The notes below the pieces were generated by a model. The model was not told the DNA's origin and made no database searches. It saw only the letters and a list, made by a program, of their open reading frames with translations. A DNA stretch of 64,000 nt from Azospirillum sp. 412522 (GTDB lineage Bacteria > Pseudomonadota > Alphaproteobacteria > Azospirillales > Azospirillaceae), in contig NZ_RWIJ01000001.1 of assembly GCF_019805165.1 (NCBI RefSeq), positions 186,001-250,000 on the forward strand, in the 5' to 3' direction. This document shows, in pieces, positions 36,818 to 47,097 of the stretch; positions within the stretch are counted from its first letter, which is position 1; each line of letters begins with the position of its first letter. The position numbers and the translations under genes are program-made.

Positions 36818-37297
36818 TCAGTCCTTGAACTCGCCCATCGCCGACTGGATGTAGTTGGCCAGGCCGATGTCGCCGATCAGGCTCAGCTGGGTTTCCAGAT
36901 AGTCGATGCGCTCTTCCGACTCCTCCAGCAGTTCGGACAGCTCATCGCGCGACACGTAATCAGCCTTCTCCTCGCACACGGCGATGGCGACGGCGATGCG
37001 GTCGCGGGCTTCCTGCTCGGCGGCGAGGTCGCTGGCGAGGATCTCCGGCACATCCTCGCCGATGCGCAGCTTGCCGAGATCCTGGAGGTTGGGGATCGCC
37101 TCGATGAACAGGATGCGTTCGATGATCTCGTCCGCGCTCTTCATCACTTCGATGGAGGCGTGGTACTCCCACTTGCCCAGCGCCTTGACGCCCCAGTTCT
37201 TCAGCATGCGGGCGTGCAGGAAATACTGGTTGATCTGCGTCAGCTGGTCCTTCAGGACGATCTGAAGCTGGGCGATGACGTCGCTGTTGCCCTTCAT
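36818..37297 (-). CDS. bfr: Bacterioferritin subunit, haem-binding and ferroxidase-deficient
   Basis: Iron-storage cage subunit of 159 residues. Aligned by eye on E. coli Bfr without gaps over the first 60 residues, the haem ligand Met52 is kept (EVMKSAD). Ferroxidase positions 18, 51 and 54 are Gln, Val and Ser instead of Glu, Glu and His, and the late EEGH motif is SEER-like. It should bind haem at the dimer interface but not oxidise iron well. It lies 15 bases downstream of a second bfr gene with the opposite residue set, so the two probably form mixed cages, as reported for Magnetospirillum and Neisseria. Confidence 0.93.
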   Translation of the reverse strand: MKGNSDVIAQLQIVLKDQLTQINQYFLHARMLKNWGVKALGKWEYHASIEVMKSADEIIERILFIEAIPNLQDLGKLRIGEDVPEILASDLAAEQEARDRIAVAIAVCEEKADYVSRDELSELLEESEERIDYLETQLSLIGDIGLANYIQSAMGEFKD

Positions 37298-37311
37298 GGT
37301 CCGTCCTCCGC

Positions 37312-37794
37312 TCAGCTCGGGAAACCGCCCATGGCGGACTGCAGGTAGTTCTGCAGGCCGAGCATGTCGATCAGGCCGAGCTGCTGCTCCAGCCAGTGGG
37401 CGTGGTCTTCCTCGGTGTCGACCAGCAGTTCCAGCAGGATGCGGCGGGTGTCGTAATCCTTCACCTGCTCGCAATAGGCGATTGCCTCCTTCAGGGCGGC
37501 GACCACTTCATATTCGAGGTTCAGGTCGTTGCGCAGCATCTCCGGCACGGTCTTGCCGATGTGCAGCGGGTCGCGGCTGGCGACGTCGGCCGTGCCCTCC
37601 AGGAACAGGATGCGGCGGATCAGCTTGTCGGCATGCTCCAGCTCTTCCGTCCGCTCGTGCGAGATGCGCTCGCTCATCGCCTTGAGGCCCATGTCCTCCA
37701 TGCTGCGCGCATGGGAGAGGTACTGATCGGCGGCGCTCAGTTCGCCGGTGAGCAGCTTGTTCAAACGGTCCAGGACACCTTGATCGCCTTGCAT
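37312..37794 (-). CDS. bfr: Bacterioferritin subunit, ferroxidase-active and lacking the haem Met
   Basis: Iron-storage subunit of 160 residues, first of the pair. Ferroxidase ligands Glu18 (LLTGELS), Glu51 and His54 ([10 protein letters not shown]) and the late EEDH motif are present. Position 52 is Leu instead of the haem ligand Met. It can therefore oxidise ferrous iron but not hold haem alone. GGAGGG lies before ATG 37794. A Fur-like operator overlapping a promoter lies about 80-105 bases upstream. Confidence 0.94.
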   Translation of the reverse strand: MQGDQGVLDRLNKLLTGELSAADQYLSHARSMEDMGLKAMSERISHERTEELEHADKLIRRILFLEGTADVASRDPLHIGKTVPEMLRNDLNLEYEVVAALKEAIAYCEQVKDYDTRRILLELLVDTEEDHAHWLEQQLGLIDMLGLQNYLQSAMGGFPS

Positions 37795-38192
37795 GGCCGA
37801 CCCTCCGAAATAGACGATTTGTCGCACCATGGCACAGGGAAAGGACTCCGACAATAAAAAACTCCCGGAAAATTAGAGATGTAGTTGATAGTCACTATCA
37901 ATAGGACGGGATGGTGATTGCCTGGAATACAGGCAGCCCTCCCGGTCTTCATTGAGAATCGGTGTCAACTGCGCTGATGCGAATTCCTCGCAAATGCATT
38001 GGGCTGCGGCGTGGGATTTGACTTGCCGCCCCGGAGCGATGCTTGGGTGGGGGAACGGTGCGGTGCAGGTTCCGCCTTCCGGGCCACCGCATTGAGGCAG
38101 GGGCCGTTCCGTGCTAACAGACCGCGGGATTCCTCCGCCCTCACCACCCGGCGGGCCTCGCCCTTCTTTCCAACGACAGCCGGATTGCGGCC
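37795..38192. other. Non-coding spacer between bfr and tyrS
   Basis: A 398-base divergent spacer. The left part holds the bfr promoter and Fur-like palindrome (listed separately). The right part has a weak candidate tyrS promoter, TTGAGG at 38092-38097 and TAACAG at 38115-38120, with a 17-base gap. I see no gene, T-box or other structured leader in it. Confidence 0.6.
37872..37901 (-). promoter_or_regulatory. bfr promoter overlapped by a Fur/Irr-like palindrome
   Basis: TTGATAG (37885-37891), TCA, CTATCAA (37895-37901) is a perfect seven-base inverted repeat close to the TGATA...TATCA core of iron-regulator boxes. On the minus strand the same bases supply a -35 TTGATA (37901-37896), followed after 18 bases by -10 TCTAAT (37877-37872), each five of six to consensus. 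Regulator binding would block the promoter. Confidence 0.6.
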
Positions 38193-39461
38193 ATGACGAC
38201 GACCACCCCTTCGGCCCCCTCTTCGGAGTTCCTGCGCACCCTTCAGGACCGCGGGTTCATCCACCAGTGCACCGACCTCGCCACGCTGGACGAGCGTGCG
38301 ACGAAGGGTCCGATCGTCGCCTATATCGGCTTCGACTGCACCGCCGACAGCCTGCATGTCGGCAGCCTGCTGCCGATCATGATGCTGCGCTGGCTGCAGA
38401 AGACCGGGCACAAGCCGATCGTCCTGATGGGGGGCGGCACGACCAAGATCGGCGATCCGTCGGGCAAGGACGAGGCGCGCCAGCTGCTGACCGACGAGGT
38501 CATCGCCGGCAACATGGAAGGCATCAAGCGCATCTTCGGCCGTTACCTGACCTTCGGGGAGGGGCCGACCGACGCGGTGATGGTGAACAACGCCGACTGG
38601 CTGGACGAGCTGAAATACATCCCGCTGCTGCGCGACATCGGCCGGCATTTCACCATCAACCGCATGATGAGCTTCGAGTCGGTCAAGCTGCGGCTGGAGC
38701 GCGAGCAGCCGCTGACCTTCCTGGAATTCAACTACATGATCCTCCAGGCCTACGACTTCGTGGAGCTGAAGCGCCGCCATGGCTGCAGCCTGCAGATGGG
38801 CGGGTCGGACCAGTGGGGCAACATCGTCAACGGCGTCGAGCTCGGCCGCCGCACAGACGGAGCCGAGCTGTTCGGCCTGACCACGCCGCTGCTGACCACC
38901 TCGTCGGGCGCCAAGATGGGCAAGACGGCGGCGGGCGCGGTGTGGCTGACCGCCGACAAGCTCAGCAGCTATGATTTCTGGCAGTACTGGCGCAACACCG
39001 AGGACGCCGACGTCGGCCGTTTCCTGCGCCTCTACACCGAACTGCCGCTGGACGAGGTCGCCCGGCTGGAAAGCCTGCAGGGCGCCGAGATCAACGAGGC
39101 CAAGAAGATTCTCGCCAACGAGGTGACGAAGCTCGCCCATGGCGAGGCCGCCGCGGTCGAGGCCGCCGAGACCGCGCGCCGCGCCTTCGAGGAAGGCGCC
39201 GCGGCCGAGGGGCTGCCCAGCATCGAGGTCGCCCGTGCCGATCTGGAGGCCGGGCTGCCGGTGGTCGACCTGCTGGTTTCGGCCGGGCTGGCCGCCTCGA
39301 AGGGCGAGGCGCGGCGCCTGATCAAGGGCGGCGGGGCCAAGCTGAACGACGGGCCGATCGCCGACGAGACCGTCAAGGCGACCGTGGCGGACCTGAACGC
39401 CGACGGCGTGGTGAAGCTCAGCGCCGGCAAGAAGCGGCATGCGCTGGTGAAGGTGGGATAA
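38193..39461 (+). CDS. tyrS: Tyrosyl-tRNA synthetase
   Basis: Charges tRNA-Tyr; class I enzyme of 422 residues. [19 protein letters not shown] is the TyrRS form of the HIGH region (about residues 50-68). [15 protein letters not shown] binds tyrosine. SSGAKMGKT is the KMSKS loop. The C-terminal S4 RNA-binding domain includes [20 protein letters not shown]. All parts are intact. Confidence 0.97.
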   Translation: MTTTTPSAPSSEFLRTLQDRGFIHQCTDLATLDERATKGPIVAYIGFDCTADSLHVGSLLPIMMLRWLQKTGHKPIVLMGGGTTKIGDPSGKDEARQLLTDEVIAGNMEGIKRIFGRYLTFGEGPTDAVMVNNADWLDELKYIPLLRDIGRHFTINRMMSFESVKLRLEREQPLTFLEFNYMILQAYDFVELKRRHGCSLQMGGSDQWGNIVNGVELGRRTDGAELFGLTTPLLTTSSGAKMGKTAAGAVWLTADKLSSYDFWQYWRNTEDADVGRFLRLYTELPLDEVARLESLQGAEINEAKKILANEVTKLAHGEAAAVEAAETARRAFEEGAAAEGLPSIEVARADLEAGLPVVDLLVSAGLAASKGEARRLIKGGGAKLNDGPIADETVKATVADLNADGVVKLSAGKKRHALVKVG

Positions 39462-39473
39462 AGGCTTGAGAGG

Positions 39474-39507
39474 GGATGGGCGTCAGCCGGGTTGCCGGCA
39501 CCCATCC
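39474..39507. terminator. Two-tier hairpin between convergent tyrS and the AsmA-like gene
   Basis: GGATGGG (39474-39480) pairs with CCCATCC (39501-39507). An inner GCCGG/CCGGC stem (39486-39499) has a GTTG loop. Its position in a 49-base convergent gap supports a shared terminator. Confidence 0.65.
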
Positions 39508-39510
39508 TCG

Positions 39511-42500
39511 TCATCGCATGTGCGATTCAGGCGGCGGCTTGGTGTCCGGCGTTGGGGTGCCATCGCCGCCCAGGAAGAACAGGTTGCGCAGGAAACCCGG
39601 GGCCAGCACCGCCAGCGGGTTGACCGACACGTCGGGATCGGACAGCGGTCCCTGGACATGCCAGGTGGCGGAGAAGATGCCCTGGCCCTCGCCGCCGCTC
39701 AGCACGTCGCCCAGCAGCGGGATCTGGCCGATCAGGCGGTTCAGGCCATAGACCGGGACGATGGTGCCCTGCAGGTTGGCGGTTTCCGTCTCCAGGTCGA
39801 TCTGCCCCTCCAGCGTCAGGCCCAGCGCCGAGCCGGAGGTGCGCAGATCCTTCAGGTTCAGGAGCCGGCCTTCCTTGCGGAAGTCGGCTGACATGCGGCC
39901 GAAAACGATCCCCTTGCCGCCGCCCAGCAGTTCGGCGAAGCCCGACGGCGAGATGGCGTTCAGGATGCGGGCCAAGGCCGGAACGTCGATCAGCGTGTAG
40001 TCGCGGATTTCCGCCTTGCCGGTGATGGCGGCGTCGGCCCGCGGTTCCGCCGACCGGCCGGTCAGGCTCAGCCGGCCGCCGCGCATGCGGTCGTTCAGGT
40101 CCATCGCCTGCAGGGCGGAGCCCAGATCATCGGCGGTGATGGCGAGATCGTAGATCCCCTGCGGCCCCGGCCGCCATTTCATCGACACGCCGCCGCCCTC
40201 GCTGCGCCCGGTGACGTCCAGCAGGGTCCAGGCGGTGGCGTCGCGCCGCAGCGACCCGGCTACCTGCCGCAGCCGTCGGCCCTCGCCGAACACCACCGAA
40301 TCGAACTTGATGGCGACGTCCAGCGGGGTCTTGCGGCCGTCGTCGGCGGGTGACGGCGGCTTCCTGGGCGGCGGCGTCACCGCTCCCTCGCCCGACGGCG
40401 TCTTGCCGGTCAGGCCGCGGGCGTCCAGGCTGGCGCCGGTGATGGTTCCGGCGTAGCCCCCGGACGGGCCGCCGGGCTTTGCCGGGGGCAGCACCGTCAG
40501 GTCGGCGCGCAGGTCGGTCTGGCCCAGCTTGAAGCTGGGGGCCTGCACCCTTGCCACCCGCTTGCCGCCATCGGCCAGATCCAGGTTGGCGACGCTCTTC
40601 AGCCCGCCGGCATCGATCGTCAGGTTGCTGATGCGGGTGGGGCGGTCCTTGTCGAACTCCAGCGTCAGCTTGCCGGTGCCGGGCTTGCCGGGGGGCTTGG
40701 CCCAGCCCAGCTCGTCGATCGACAGACGGGTCTTCTCCAGGTTCAGGGTGGCGTTCAGCAGCAGCTTGTGCTTGCGGTCCACCGTGAACAGGATGTCGGC
40801 CCCGAAGGGACCCTGCAGCCGGTCCTCCAGGTCGATGCCGTGGGCACGCAGGTCGTCGGCGGTGGCGTCGCCCTTCACCGCGATGCGGGTGCGCGGCCCC
40901 TTGGCCGCGCTGTCGAAGGACTCGTTCCAGTCGACGGTGACGGGGATGCCGTCCAGCTTGGTGGCGCCCTTGATCTGCATCGCCTTGAGGTCGAGCGCCA
41001 GCGACAGCTCGCCCTCGGTGGCGTTCAGCCCGGCCGCCACCTTTTCCACCGCCACCTTGTGCAGCTTGCCGTTCACGTCCAGCTCCAGCTGCTCGACCTT
41101 CAGGTCGGCCAGCAGGGGGAAGGCGAAATGCAGCTGCGCCTCGGCCGTGCCCTGGGTGCGCTTCGGATCCATCTCCAGCTTGGTCGGATAGCCGAGCGGC
41201 GGCATGTCGATCAGGGTCAGGATGGAGCGCACCGGCCCCTGGACCGGCAGGCGGATGTCCATCGTCTCCTTGCCGACGTCCAGCCCGCCGATCACCACCT
41301 TGCCGTCGCCGATCTCGATGTCGCCCGACTTCGGGTCGGCGATCCGCCCGCCCCTGGTCAGGACGGTGAAGGTCTTGCCGTCGGTCGTCGCCTCCACCCC
41401 GGCGCCGGTGACCGGCGTCAGGTCGTGGAAATAGCGGACGCTGATGTCCTCCCCGGCGATGGTGGCGAGGAAGCGCGTCTGTTCCGGCGGTCCCGACCCG
41501 TCGAGGGGCACCGACAGCGCCGCTTCCGCCCGCGCCTCCGTCACCATTCCGTGCGACAGGTTCCGGGTCACCCACTCCCGCGCGTTGGGGCCGGCGACCT
41601 TCGGCCAATAGCGGCGCAGCTCGTCCAGCGCCACGCCGCGGGCGGTCGCCTGCGTGTCCACCGCCATGCGGTTGCCCTGGCGCAGGGCGGTGGCGACGGC
41701 CTCCACCCGCGGCTGCGGCCCGCCGGCCTCGCCCAGCACCGCGCTCAAGCCATCCAGCTCGATGCGGTCGCGGTCGCCATGCAGGCGCAGGCGCGCCGAT
41801 TCCACCGGCAGCGGCCCTTCGAACAGGTCCGGGCGGAGCAGCCGGCCGCGGCCGGCTTCGATGTCGGCCTTGCCGCCGGTCGGCTGCAAGGTCGAATCGA
41901 AAGCCAGCTCCACCGTTCCCGACAGCGGCAGGTCTGCGGCCCTCAGCGGCGCCAGCGGCGGTGCGAGGTTGGCGACGGCGGCGGGGGTGAAGCCGGTCAG
42001 CCGCGCGGTCGCCCGGCCGTCTTTGTCCGGTCCCTGCCACCCCGACAGCTCCAGCCCGGCGGTCCGGCCGCCGGCGGTCAGCGACAGGCTGGCCTGGAGG
42101 TCGCGGCCCCGGTCGGTCTCGGCCAGTTCGCCGCGGCCGTTCAGCGCCACCGGTTCGCCACCGTCCGGCGACGTCGCCTGCAGCGACAAGTCCTCGACCC
42201 GCAGACGCCGGCCCGGCACGTCCAGAGCGCCGCGCAGTGCGAGGCTCTGTACGGCGACCGGTTCCGGCCGCAGGGTGGGCATGGCGACGGTGCCGGCACC
42301 GCCGCGCAGGTTCAGGTCGGCCGTCAAGGGTTCGAAGCGCCGGTCGAGCCGTGCCGTGACCGTGCCGGACAGCGGCAGCTTCACCGCCGACAGCGGCGCC
42401 AGGGCCGGGCCGATCTCCGCCAGCGCCGCCGGTTCCAGCCCATCGACGGACAGCGTCAGGTCGCTGGTGGCGTCGGCGATGTTGTAGCGGCCGGCGGTGG

Positions 42501-43227
42501 AGACGGTCACGGCCTGCGGCGGCGTCGTTCCGCCGGCATTGCCGAGGTCCAGCGTTACGCGGGCGCGGCCCTGGGCGCCCTGGGCGTCGCGGGTCAGCAC
42601 GATGTCGGCGCGGGTGGCATGCCAGGACAGGTCGAGCATGCGGTTCTCGACCCGCAGGTCGGCGCCCACCACCGACAGTCGGCGCAGCAGCCCCAGCGGC
42701 CGGTCGATGTCGGGGGCGCGGCGCAGACTGTCCAGCGCCTCGTCCACGAGATCGGGGCTGCCGTCATCGGACCTGCGCGTGGATTCGGCGTCGGACCGCA
42801 CGTCGAAGGCGAGGCTGCCGTCGGCCCGCCGCAGGATCGACAGGCGCGGCCGGACCAGATCCAGTCGCGTTGGCGACAGCGTGCCGCGGAACAGGGCCGG
42901 AATGGAGAAGCCGATGCCCATCTCCGGCACCGCGGCCAGCTCTGCCCCGTCGGCGTTCAGCGCCTGCACCCGGTGGGCGCGCAGGTCGAGACGGCGGCCG
43001 GCGGCCTCCAGCCCGTCCTCCTCCTCCAGCGACAGCACCAGCCCGCCGATATCGACGTGGAAGCGTCCGTCGCGGTCGCTCAGCGCCTGCTCGACATAGG
43101 GGATCAGCGGGTCGAGCGCGATCGGCCCCTGCGACAGCCGCCACGCGAACAGCCCGCCGGCTGCCAGAGCCAGCGCCGTGACGCCGGTCAGCGTTAGGCC
43201 GAGGATCTTCGCCGTGCGCCGGATCAT
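39511..43227 (-). CDS. AsmA-superfamily envelope protein (YhdP / DUF3971 type)
   Basis: Very large protein of 1238 residues with one N-terminal span (about 7-29, LGLTLTGVTALALAAGGLFAW) and a long beta-rich periplasmic body. Repeated LPLSGTVxxxxD blocks (near residues 290 and 430) mark the AsmA/YhdP repeat pattern. The C-terminal part (IRDYTLIDVPALARILNAISPSG, FRKEGRLLNLKDLR) is the AsmA-like C-terminal domain. Known for YhdP, TamB and YdbH: bridge-like phospholipid transport from inner to outer membrane. The role here is inferred. ATG 43227 begins just before the span. Divergent from glnE. Confidence 0.88.
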   Translation of the reverse strand: MIRRTAKILGLTLTGVTALALAAGGLFAWRLSQGPIALDPLIPYVEQALSDRDGRFHVDIGGLVLSLEEEDGLEAAGRRLDLRAHRVQALNADGAELAAVPEMGIGFSIPALFRGTLSPTRLDLVRPRLSILRRADGSLAFDVRSDAESTRRSDDGSPDLVDEALDSLRRAPDIDRPLGLLRRLSVVGADLRVENRMLDLSWHATRADIVLTRDAQGAQGRARVTLDLGNAGGTTPPQAVTVSTAGRYNIADATSDLTLSVDGLEPAALAEIGPALAPLSAVKLPLSGTVTARLDRRFEPLTADLNLRGGAGTVAMPTLRPEPVAVQSLALRGALDVPGRRLRVEDLSLQATSPDGGEPVALNGRGELAETDRGRDLQASLSLTAGGRTAGLELSGWQGPDKDGRATARLTGFTPAAVANLAPPLAPLRAADLPLSGTVELAFDSTLQPTGGKADIEAGRGRLLRPDLFEGPLPVESARLRLHGDRDRIELDGLSAVLGEAGGPQPRVEAVATALRQGNRMAVDTQATARGVALDELRRYWPKVAGPNAREWVTRNLSHGMVTEARAEAALSVPLDGSGPPEQTRFLATIAGEDISVRYFHDLTPVTGAGVEATTDGKTFTVLTRGGRIADPKSGDIEIGDGKVVIGGLDVGKETMDIRLPVQGPVRSILTLIDMPPLGYPTKLEMDPKRTQGTAEAQLHFAFPLLADLKVEQLELDVNGKLHKVAVEKVAAGLNATEGELSLALDLKAMQIKGATKLDGIPVTVDWNESFDSAAKGPRTRIAVKGDATADDLRAHGIDLEDRLQGPFGADILFTVDRKHKLLLNATLNLEKTRLSIDELGWAKPPGKPGTGKLTLEFDKDRPTRISNLTIDAGGLKSVANLDLADGGKRVARVQAPSFKLGQTDLRADLTVLPPAKPGGPSGGYAGTITGASLDARGLTGKTPSGEGAVTPPPRKPPSPADDGRKTPLDVAIKFDSVVFGEGRRLRQVAGSLRRDATAWTLLDVTGRSEGGGVSMKWRPGPQGIYDLAITADDLGSALQAMDLNDRMRGGRLSLTGRSAEPRADAAITGKAEIRDYTLIDVPALARILNAISPSGFAELLGGGKGIVFGRMSADFRKEGRLLNLKDLRTSGSALGLTLEGQIDLETETANLQGTIVPVYGLNRLIGQIPLLGDVLSGGEGQGIFSATWHVQGPLSDPDVSVNPLAVLAPGFLRNLFFLGGDGTPTPDTKPPPESHMR

Positions 43228-43335
43228 CGGGCACCGGCCTGGGGTGGGGGAGATACGCGCGAATCGGCCCGATTGACCTTCCCGTCCGACACGTGCAGCT
43301 TTCTGCACATGTTTTGAGCAGGAAAGACCGCCGTT

Positions 43336-46300
43336 ATGTCCAGCCCCATCGCGTTCTCAAGTCCCTTGCCGAAGCCCTTCGACACCGCGCAGGCGGCGCT
43401 GGGGATCGAGCGCTGGCGCCAGCAGGCCGTCGCGGCGGAACCGGAGACCCGCGCCTGGGCGGAAGCCTTCGCCGATTCGGAGGCCGGCCGGACGCTGATC
43501 GAGGCGGTTTGCGGCAACAGCCCGTATCTCGGCCACGGCCTGACGCGGGAGCTGCCCTTCGTCCGAACGATGATGGAGGACGGCTTCGACGACAGCTTCG
43601 CGGCGCTGATCGCGACCCTCCATGCCGGGCATGACGGGGAAAAGTCGATGGACCGGCTGATGGCCGGCCTGCGGGTGGCGAAGCGGCGGGCGGCGCTGCT
43701 GATCGCGCTGGCCGACATCGTGGGCGCGTGGCCGCTGTTCCGCGTCACCGGCGCCCTGTCGGAGCTGGCGGAGACGGGGGTGCGGCTGGCCGCGAATTTC
43801 CTGCTGCGCCGCGCCGGGGAGGCGGGGACGCTGACGCTGCCGGATCCGCAGCGACCGTGGGTCGGTTCGGGCCTGATCGTTTTGGGCATGGGTAAGCTTG
43901 GCGGGCGCGAACTCAACTATTCCAGCGACATCGACCTGATCGTCCTGTACGACGACGCTGTTGTGCAGACGCCCCAGCCGGACAACCTCGCGCGAACCTT
44001 CATCAGGCTCGCACGCGATCTTGTCCGCATTATGGATGAACGGACCAAGGACGGCTACGTCTTCCGCACAGACCTTCGGCTTAGGCCGGATCCCGGCGCC
44101 ACGCCGCTGGCGGTTTCCGTCTCGGCGGCCGAAATTTATTACGGCAGCGTCGGCCAGAACTGGGAACGCGCGGCGATGATCAAGGCGCGCCCGATCGCCG
44201 GCGATCCGGAGGCCGGGGCGTCCTTCCTCCGCTTCCTGGAACCCTTCGTCTGGCGCCGAAACCTGGATTTCGCCGCCATCCAGGACATCCATTCGATCAA
44301 ACGCCAGATCAACGCCCACAAGGGCCACCGCGAGGTGACGGTCAACGGCCACGACATCAAGGTCGGCCGCGGCGGCATCCGCGAGATCGAGTTCTTCGCC
44401 CAGACCCAGCAGCTGATCTTCGGCGGACGCGACCCGCGGGTGCGCATCGCCCCGACCCTGATGGCGAACGAGGCGCTGCGCGACGTCGGCCGGGTGCCGC
44501 CGCAGACGGTGGAGGAGCTTGCCGGGGCCTATCATTTCCTGCGCCGTGTCGAACACCGCATCCAGATGATCGACGACCAGCAGACCCACCGTATTCCCGC
44601 CGACGATGCGGGGGTGGCGCATCTGGCGACCTTCCTCGGCTATGACGACCCCGCCGCCTTCCGGGCGGAGCTGCTGGCGACGCTGGGACAGGTGGAGGAC
44701 CGCTATGCCGAGCTGTTCGAGGAGGCGCCGTCGCTCTCCGGTCCCGGCAATCTGGTCTTCACCGGCACCGATCCCGATCCCGGCACGATGGAGACGCTGA
44801 AGGGCATGGGCTTCGCCGATCCGGCGCGCCTCATCAGCGTGGTGTCGGCCTGGCACCGCGGCCGCTACCGCGCAACCCGTTCCGGCCGGGCGCGGGAGCT
44901 GCTGACGGAACTGACGCCGGCCCTGCTGAGCGCGCTGGCCAAGACCCCGGCGCCCGATTCGGCCCTGATGAACTTCGACGACTTCCTCGGCAAGCTGCCG
45001 GCCGGCGTCGGGCTGTTCTCGCTGTTCGTCGCCAACCCCTGGCTCCTGGAACTGGTGGCGGAGATCATGGGCATCGCGCCGCAGATGGCGCACACCCTGT
45101 CGCGCAACCCGTCGCTGCTGGACGCCGTGCTGTCGCCGGACTTCTTCGACCCGCTGCCGGGCAAGGAGGACGGGCTGGCGGACGACCATGCCCGCGTGAT
45201 GGCGCCGGCCCGCGACTTCGAGGATGCGCTCACGCTGTCGCGGCGCTGGACCAACGACCAGCGCTTCCGCGCCGGGGTGCATATCCTGCGCGGCATCACC
45301 GACGGCGACCGCTGCGGCGCCTTCCTGGCCGACCTCGCCGACCTCGTCGTCCCCGACCTCGCCCGCCGGGTGGAGGAGGAGTTCGCCCAGCGCCATGGCC
45401 GCATTCCCGGCGGTGCCTGGGTGGTGGTGGCGATGGGCAAGCTCGGCAGCCGGCAGCTGACGATCACCTCGGACATCGACCTGATCGTCATCTACGACGT
45501 GGCGTCCGGCGATGGCATGCCCCTGTCCGGCCCTCGCCTGTCCGACGGCGCCAAGCCTCTGTCGCCCAACGAGTACTACATCAAGCTGACGCAGCGCCTG
45601 ACCAACGCCATCACCGCGCCGATGGGCGACGGCCGGCTCTATGAGGTGGACATGCGGCTGCGCCCGTCGGGCAATGCCGGGCCGCTGGCCACCTCGCTGG
45701 ACGCCTTCGTCAAGTATCAGGCGACCGACGCCTGGACCTGGGAGCATATGGCCCTGACCCGCGCCCGGGTGATCGGCGGCGATCCGGAGTTGGCGGGGCG
45801 GGTGTCGGCGGCGATCCGCTCGGTGTTGACGGGGCCGCGCGATGCCGACCGGCTGCTGTGGGACGTCGCCGACATGCGGCGGCGGATCGAGAAGGAGTTC
45901 GGAACGACCAACGTCTGGAACGTCAAATACGCCCGCGGCGGCCTGATCGACATCGAGTTCATCGCCCAGTACCTGCAGCTGCGCTTCGCTCACGAGCGGC
46001 CGGACATCCTGCACATCGGCACCGCCAAGGCGCTGCGCTGCGCCGACCGTACCGGTGCGCTGACGCCGGAGGTGGCGGAGGATTTGGAATCGGCGTTGCG
46101 GCTGTGGCGGCGGGTGCAGGGCTTCCTGCGGCTGACCACCGCCGGGGTGCTCGACCCCAACCAGGTGTCGCCCAGCCTGCTGACCGGGCTGGTCCGCGCC
46201 GCCTTTCCGGGCGAGCATGAGCTGGGCGCTGTTGACTTCCCCGAGCTTGACCACAGAATCCGTGCCGTCGCCGCCCGCGCCCATGGCCATTTCAAGGCTC

Positions 46301-46359
46301 TGGTCGAGGAACCGGCGGGGCGTCTCGCCCCACCCAACACCGCCACGCCCCCGGCCTGA
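43336..46359 (+). CDS. glnE: Glutamine synthetase adenylyltransferase / deadenylase
   Basis: Bifunctional regulator of 1007 residues that adds AMP to, or removes it from, glutamine synthetase in response to PII proteins. The two nucleotidyltransferase domains each keep the GxG...DxD motif: GKLGGRELNYSSDIDLIVLYD (split here, near residue 180) in the deadenylase half and GSRQLTITSDIDLIVIYD (near residue 705) in the adenylylase half. VGRGGIREIEFFAQ and RGGLIDIEFIAQY are the paired GlnE/PII-uridylyl-transferase motifs. In diazotrophs this enzyme ties nitrogen status to glutamine synthesis. Followed 56 bases later by bcp. Confidence 0.97.
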   Translation: MSSPIAFSSPLPKPFDTAQAALGIERWRQQAVAAEPETRAWAEAFADSEAGRTLIEAVCGNSPYLGHGLTRELPFVRTMMEDGFDDSFAALIATLHAGHDGEKSMDRLMAGLRVAKRRAALLIALADIVGAWPLFRVTGALSELAETGVRLAANFLLRRAGEAGTLTLPDPQRPWVGSGLIVLGMGKLGGRELNYSSDIDLIVLYDDAVVQTPQPDNLARTFIRLARDLVRIMDERTKDGYVFRTDLRLRPDPGATPLAVSVSAAEIYYGSVGQNWERAAMIKARPIAGDPEAGASFLRFLEPFVWRRNLDFAAIQDIHSIKRQINAHKGHREVTVNGHDIKVGRGGIREIEFFAQTQQLIFGGRDPRVRIAPTLMANEALRDVGRVPPQTVEELAGAYHFLRRVEHRIQMIDDQQTHRIPADDAGVAHLATFLGYDDPAAFRAELLATLGQVEDRYAELFEEAPSLSGPGNLVFTGTDPDPGTMETLKGMGFADPARLISVVSAWHRGRYRATRSGRARELLTELTPALLSALAKTPAPDSALMNFDDFLGKLPAGVGLFSLFVANPWLLELVAEIMGIAPQMAHTLSRNPSLLDAVLSPDFFDPLPGKEDGLADDHARVMAPARDFEDALTLSRRWTNDQRFRAGVHILRGITDGDRCGAFLADLADLVVPDLARRVEEEFAQRHGRIPGGAWVVVAMGKLGSRQLTITSDIDLIVIYDVASGDGMPLSGPRLSDGAKPLSPNEYYIKLTQRLTNAITAPMGDGRLYEVDMRLRPSGNAGPLATSLDAFVKYQATDAWTWEHMALTRARVIGGDPELAGRVSAAIRSVLTGPRDADRLLWDVADMRRRIEKEFGTTNVWNVKYARGGLIDIEFIAQYLQLRFAHERPDILHIGTAKALRCADRTGALTPEVAEDLESALRLWRRVQGFLRLTTAGVLDPNQVSPSLLTGLVRAAFPGEHELGAVDFPELDHRIRAVAARAHGHFKALVEEPAGRLAPPNTATPPA

Positions 46360-46415
46360 GGGGGCGTTTCCCCCGCTGGCTCCCCGCCGGCAAGAAGAAG
46401 GATAGTCGAGCAGCC

Positions 46416-46880
46416 ATGACCGTAGACGTCGGATCGCCCGCCCCGGATTTCACCATGCCGACCGACGGCGGGGGCAGCGTCACGCTGTCGGCCCTGCGCG
46501 GCAAGCCGGTGGTCCTGTATTTCTACCCGAAGGACGACACGTCCGGCTGCACCTCGGAGGCCTGCGGCTTCCGCGACCAGCTGCCCGACTTCTCCGCCAT
46601 CGACGCGGTGGTGATCGGCGTCTCCAAGGACAGCGTCGCCAGCCACGACAAGTTCAAGGCGAAGCACGGACTGACCTTCCCACTGGCGTCCGACACCGAC
46701 GGCAGCGTGTGCGAGGCCTATGGCACCTGGGTTGAAAAGAGCATGTACGGGCGCAAGTACATGGGGATCGACCGCGCCACCTTCCTGATCGACAAGGACG
46801 GCACCGTCCGCAACGTCTGGCGCAAGGTGAAGGTCACCGGCCATGTGGCCGCGGTGCTGAAGGCCGTTCAGGCGCTGTAA
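46416..46880 (+). CDS. bcp: Thioredoxin-dependent peroxiredoxin (Bcp/PrxQ)
   Basis: Reduces hydrogen and organic peroxides; 154 residues. The peroxidatic Cys is in DDTSGCTSEACGFRD near residue 45, with the resolving Cys five residues later, the PrxQ alpha-2 form. RATFLIDKDGTVRNVW is the conserved end strand. Same strand as glnE with a short gap, so possibly cotranscribed. Confidence 0.95.
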   Translation: MTVDVGSPAPDFTMPTDGGGSVTLSALRGKPVVLYFYPKDDTSGCTSEACGFRDQLPDFSAIDAVVIGVSKDSVASHDKFKAKHGLTFPLASDTDGSVCEAYGTWVEKSMYGRKYMGIDRATFLIDKDGTVRNVWRKVKVTGHVAAVLKAVQAL

Positions 46881-47097
46881 CCTCCAACGGGAGGGTGGGG
46901 CGCCTTTTTCTCCCGGCATGAGCCGGACGGGAAGGACGTTCCACCGCCCCGGTTATTCTTCCGGCGTGTGGTCGTACGCCCGAAGGGTATTTTTAGAATC
47001 GACCCAAACCTGCCTACACTCCGTGCATTCCCGCATCAGAGGCCGCGCAACCCACCGCGGTTTTGGTCCTTCGGCTGCCCCCAGGGATGCACACGCC

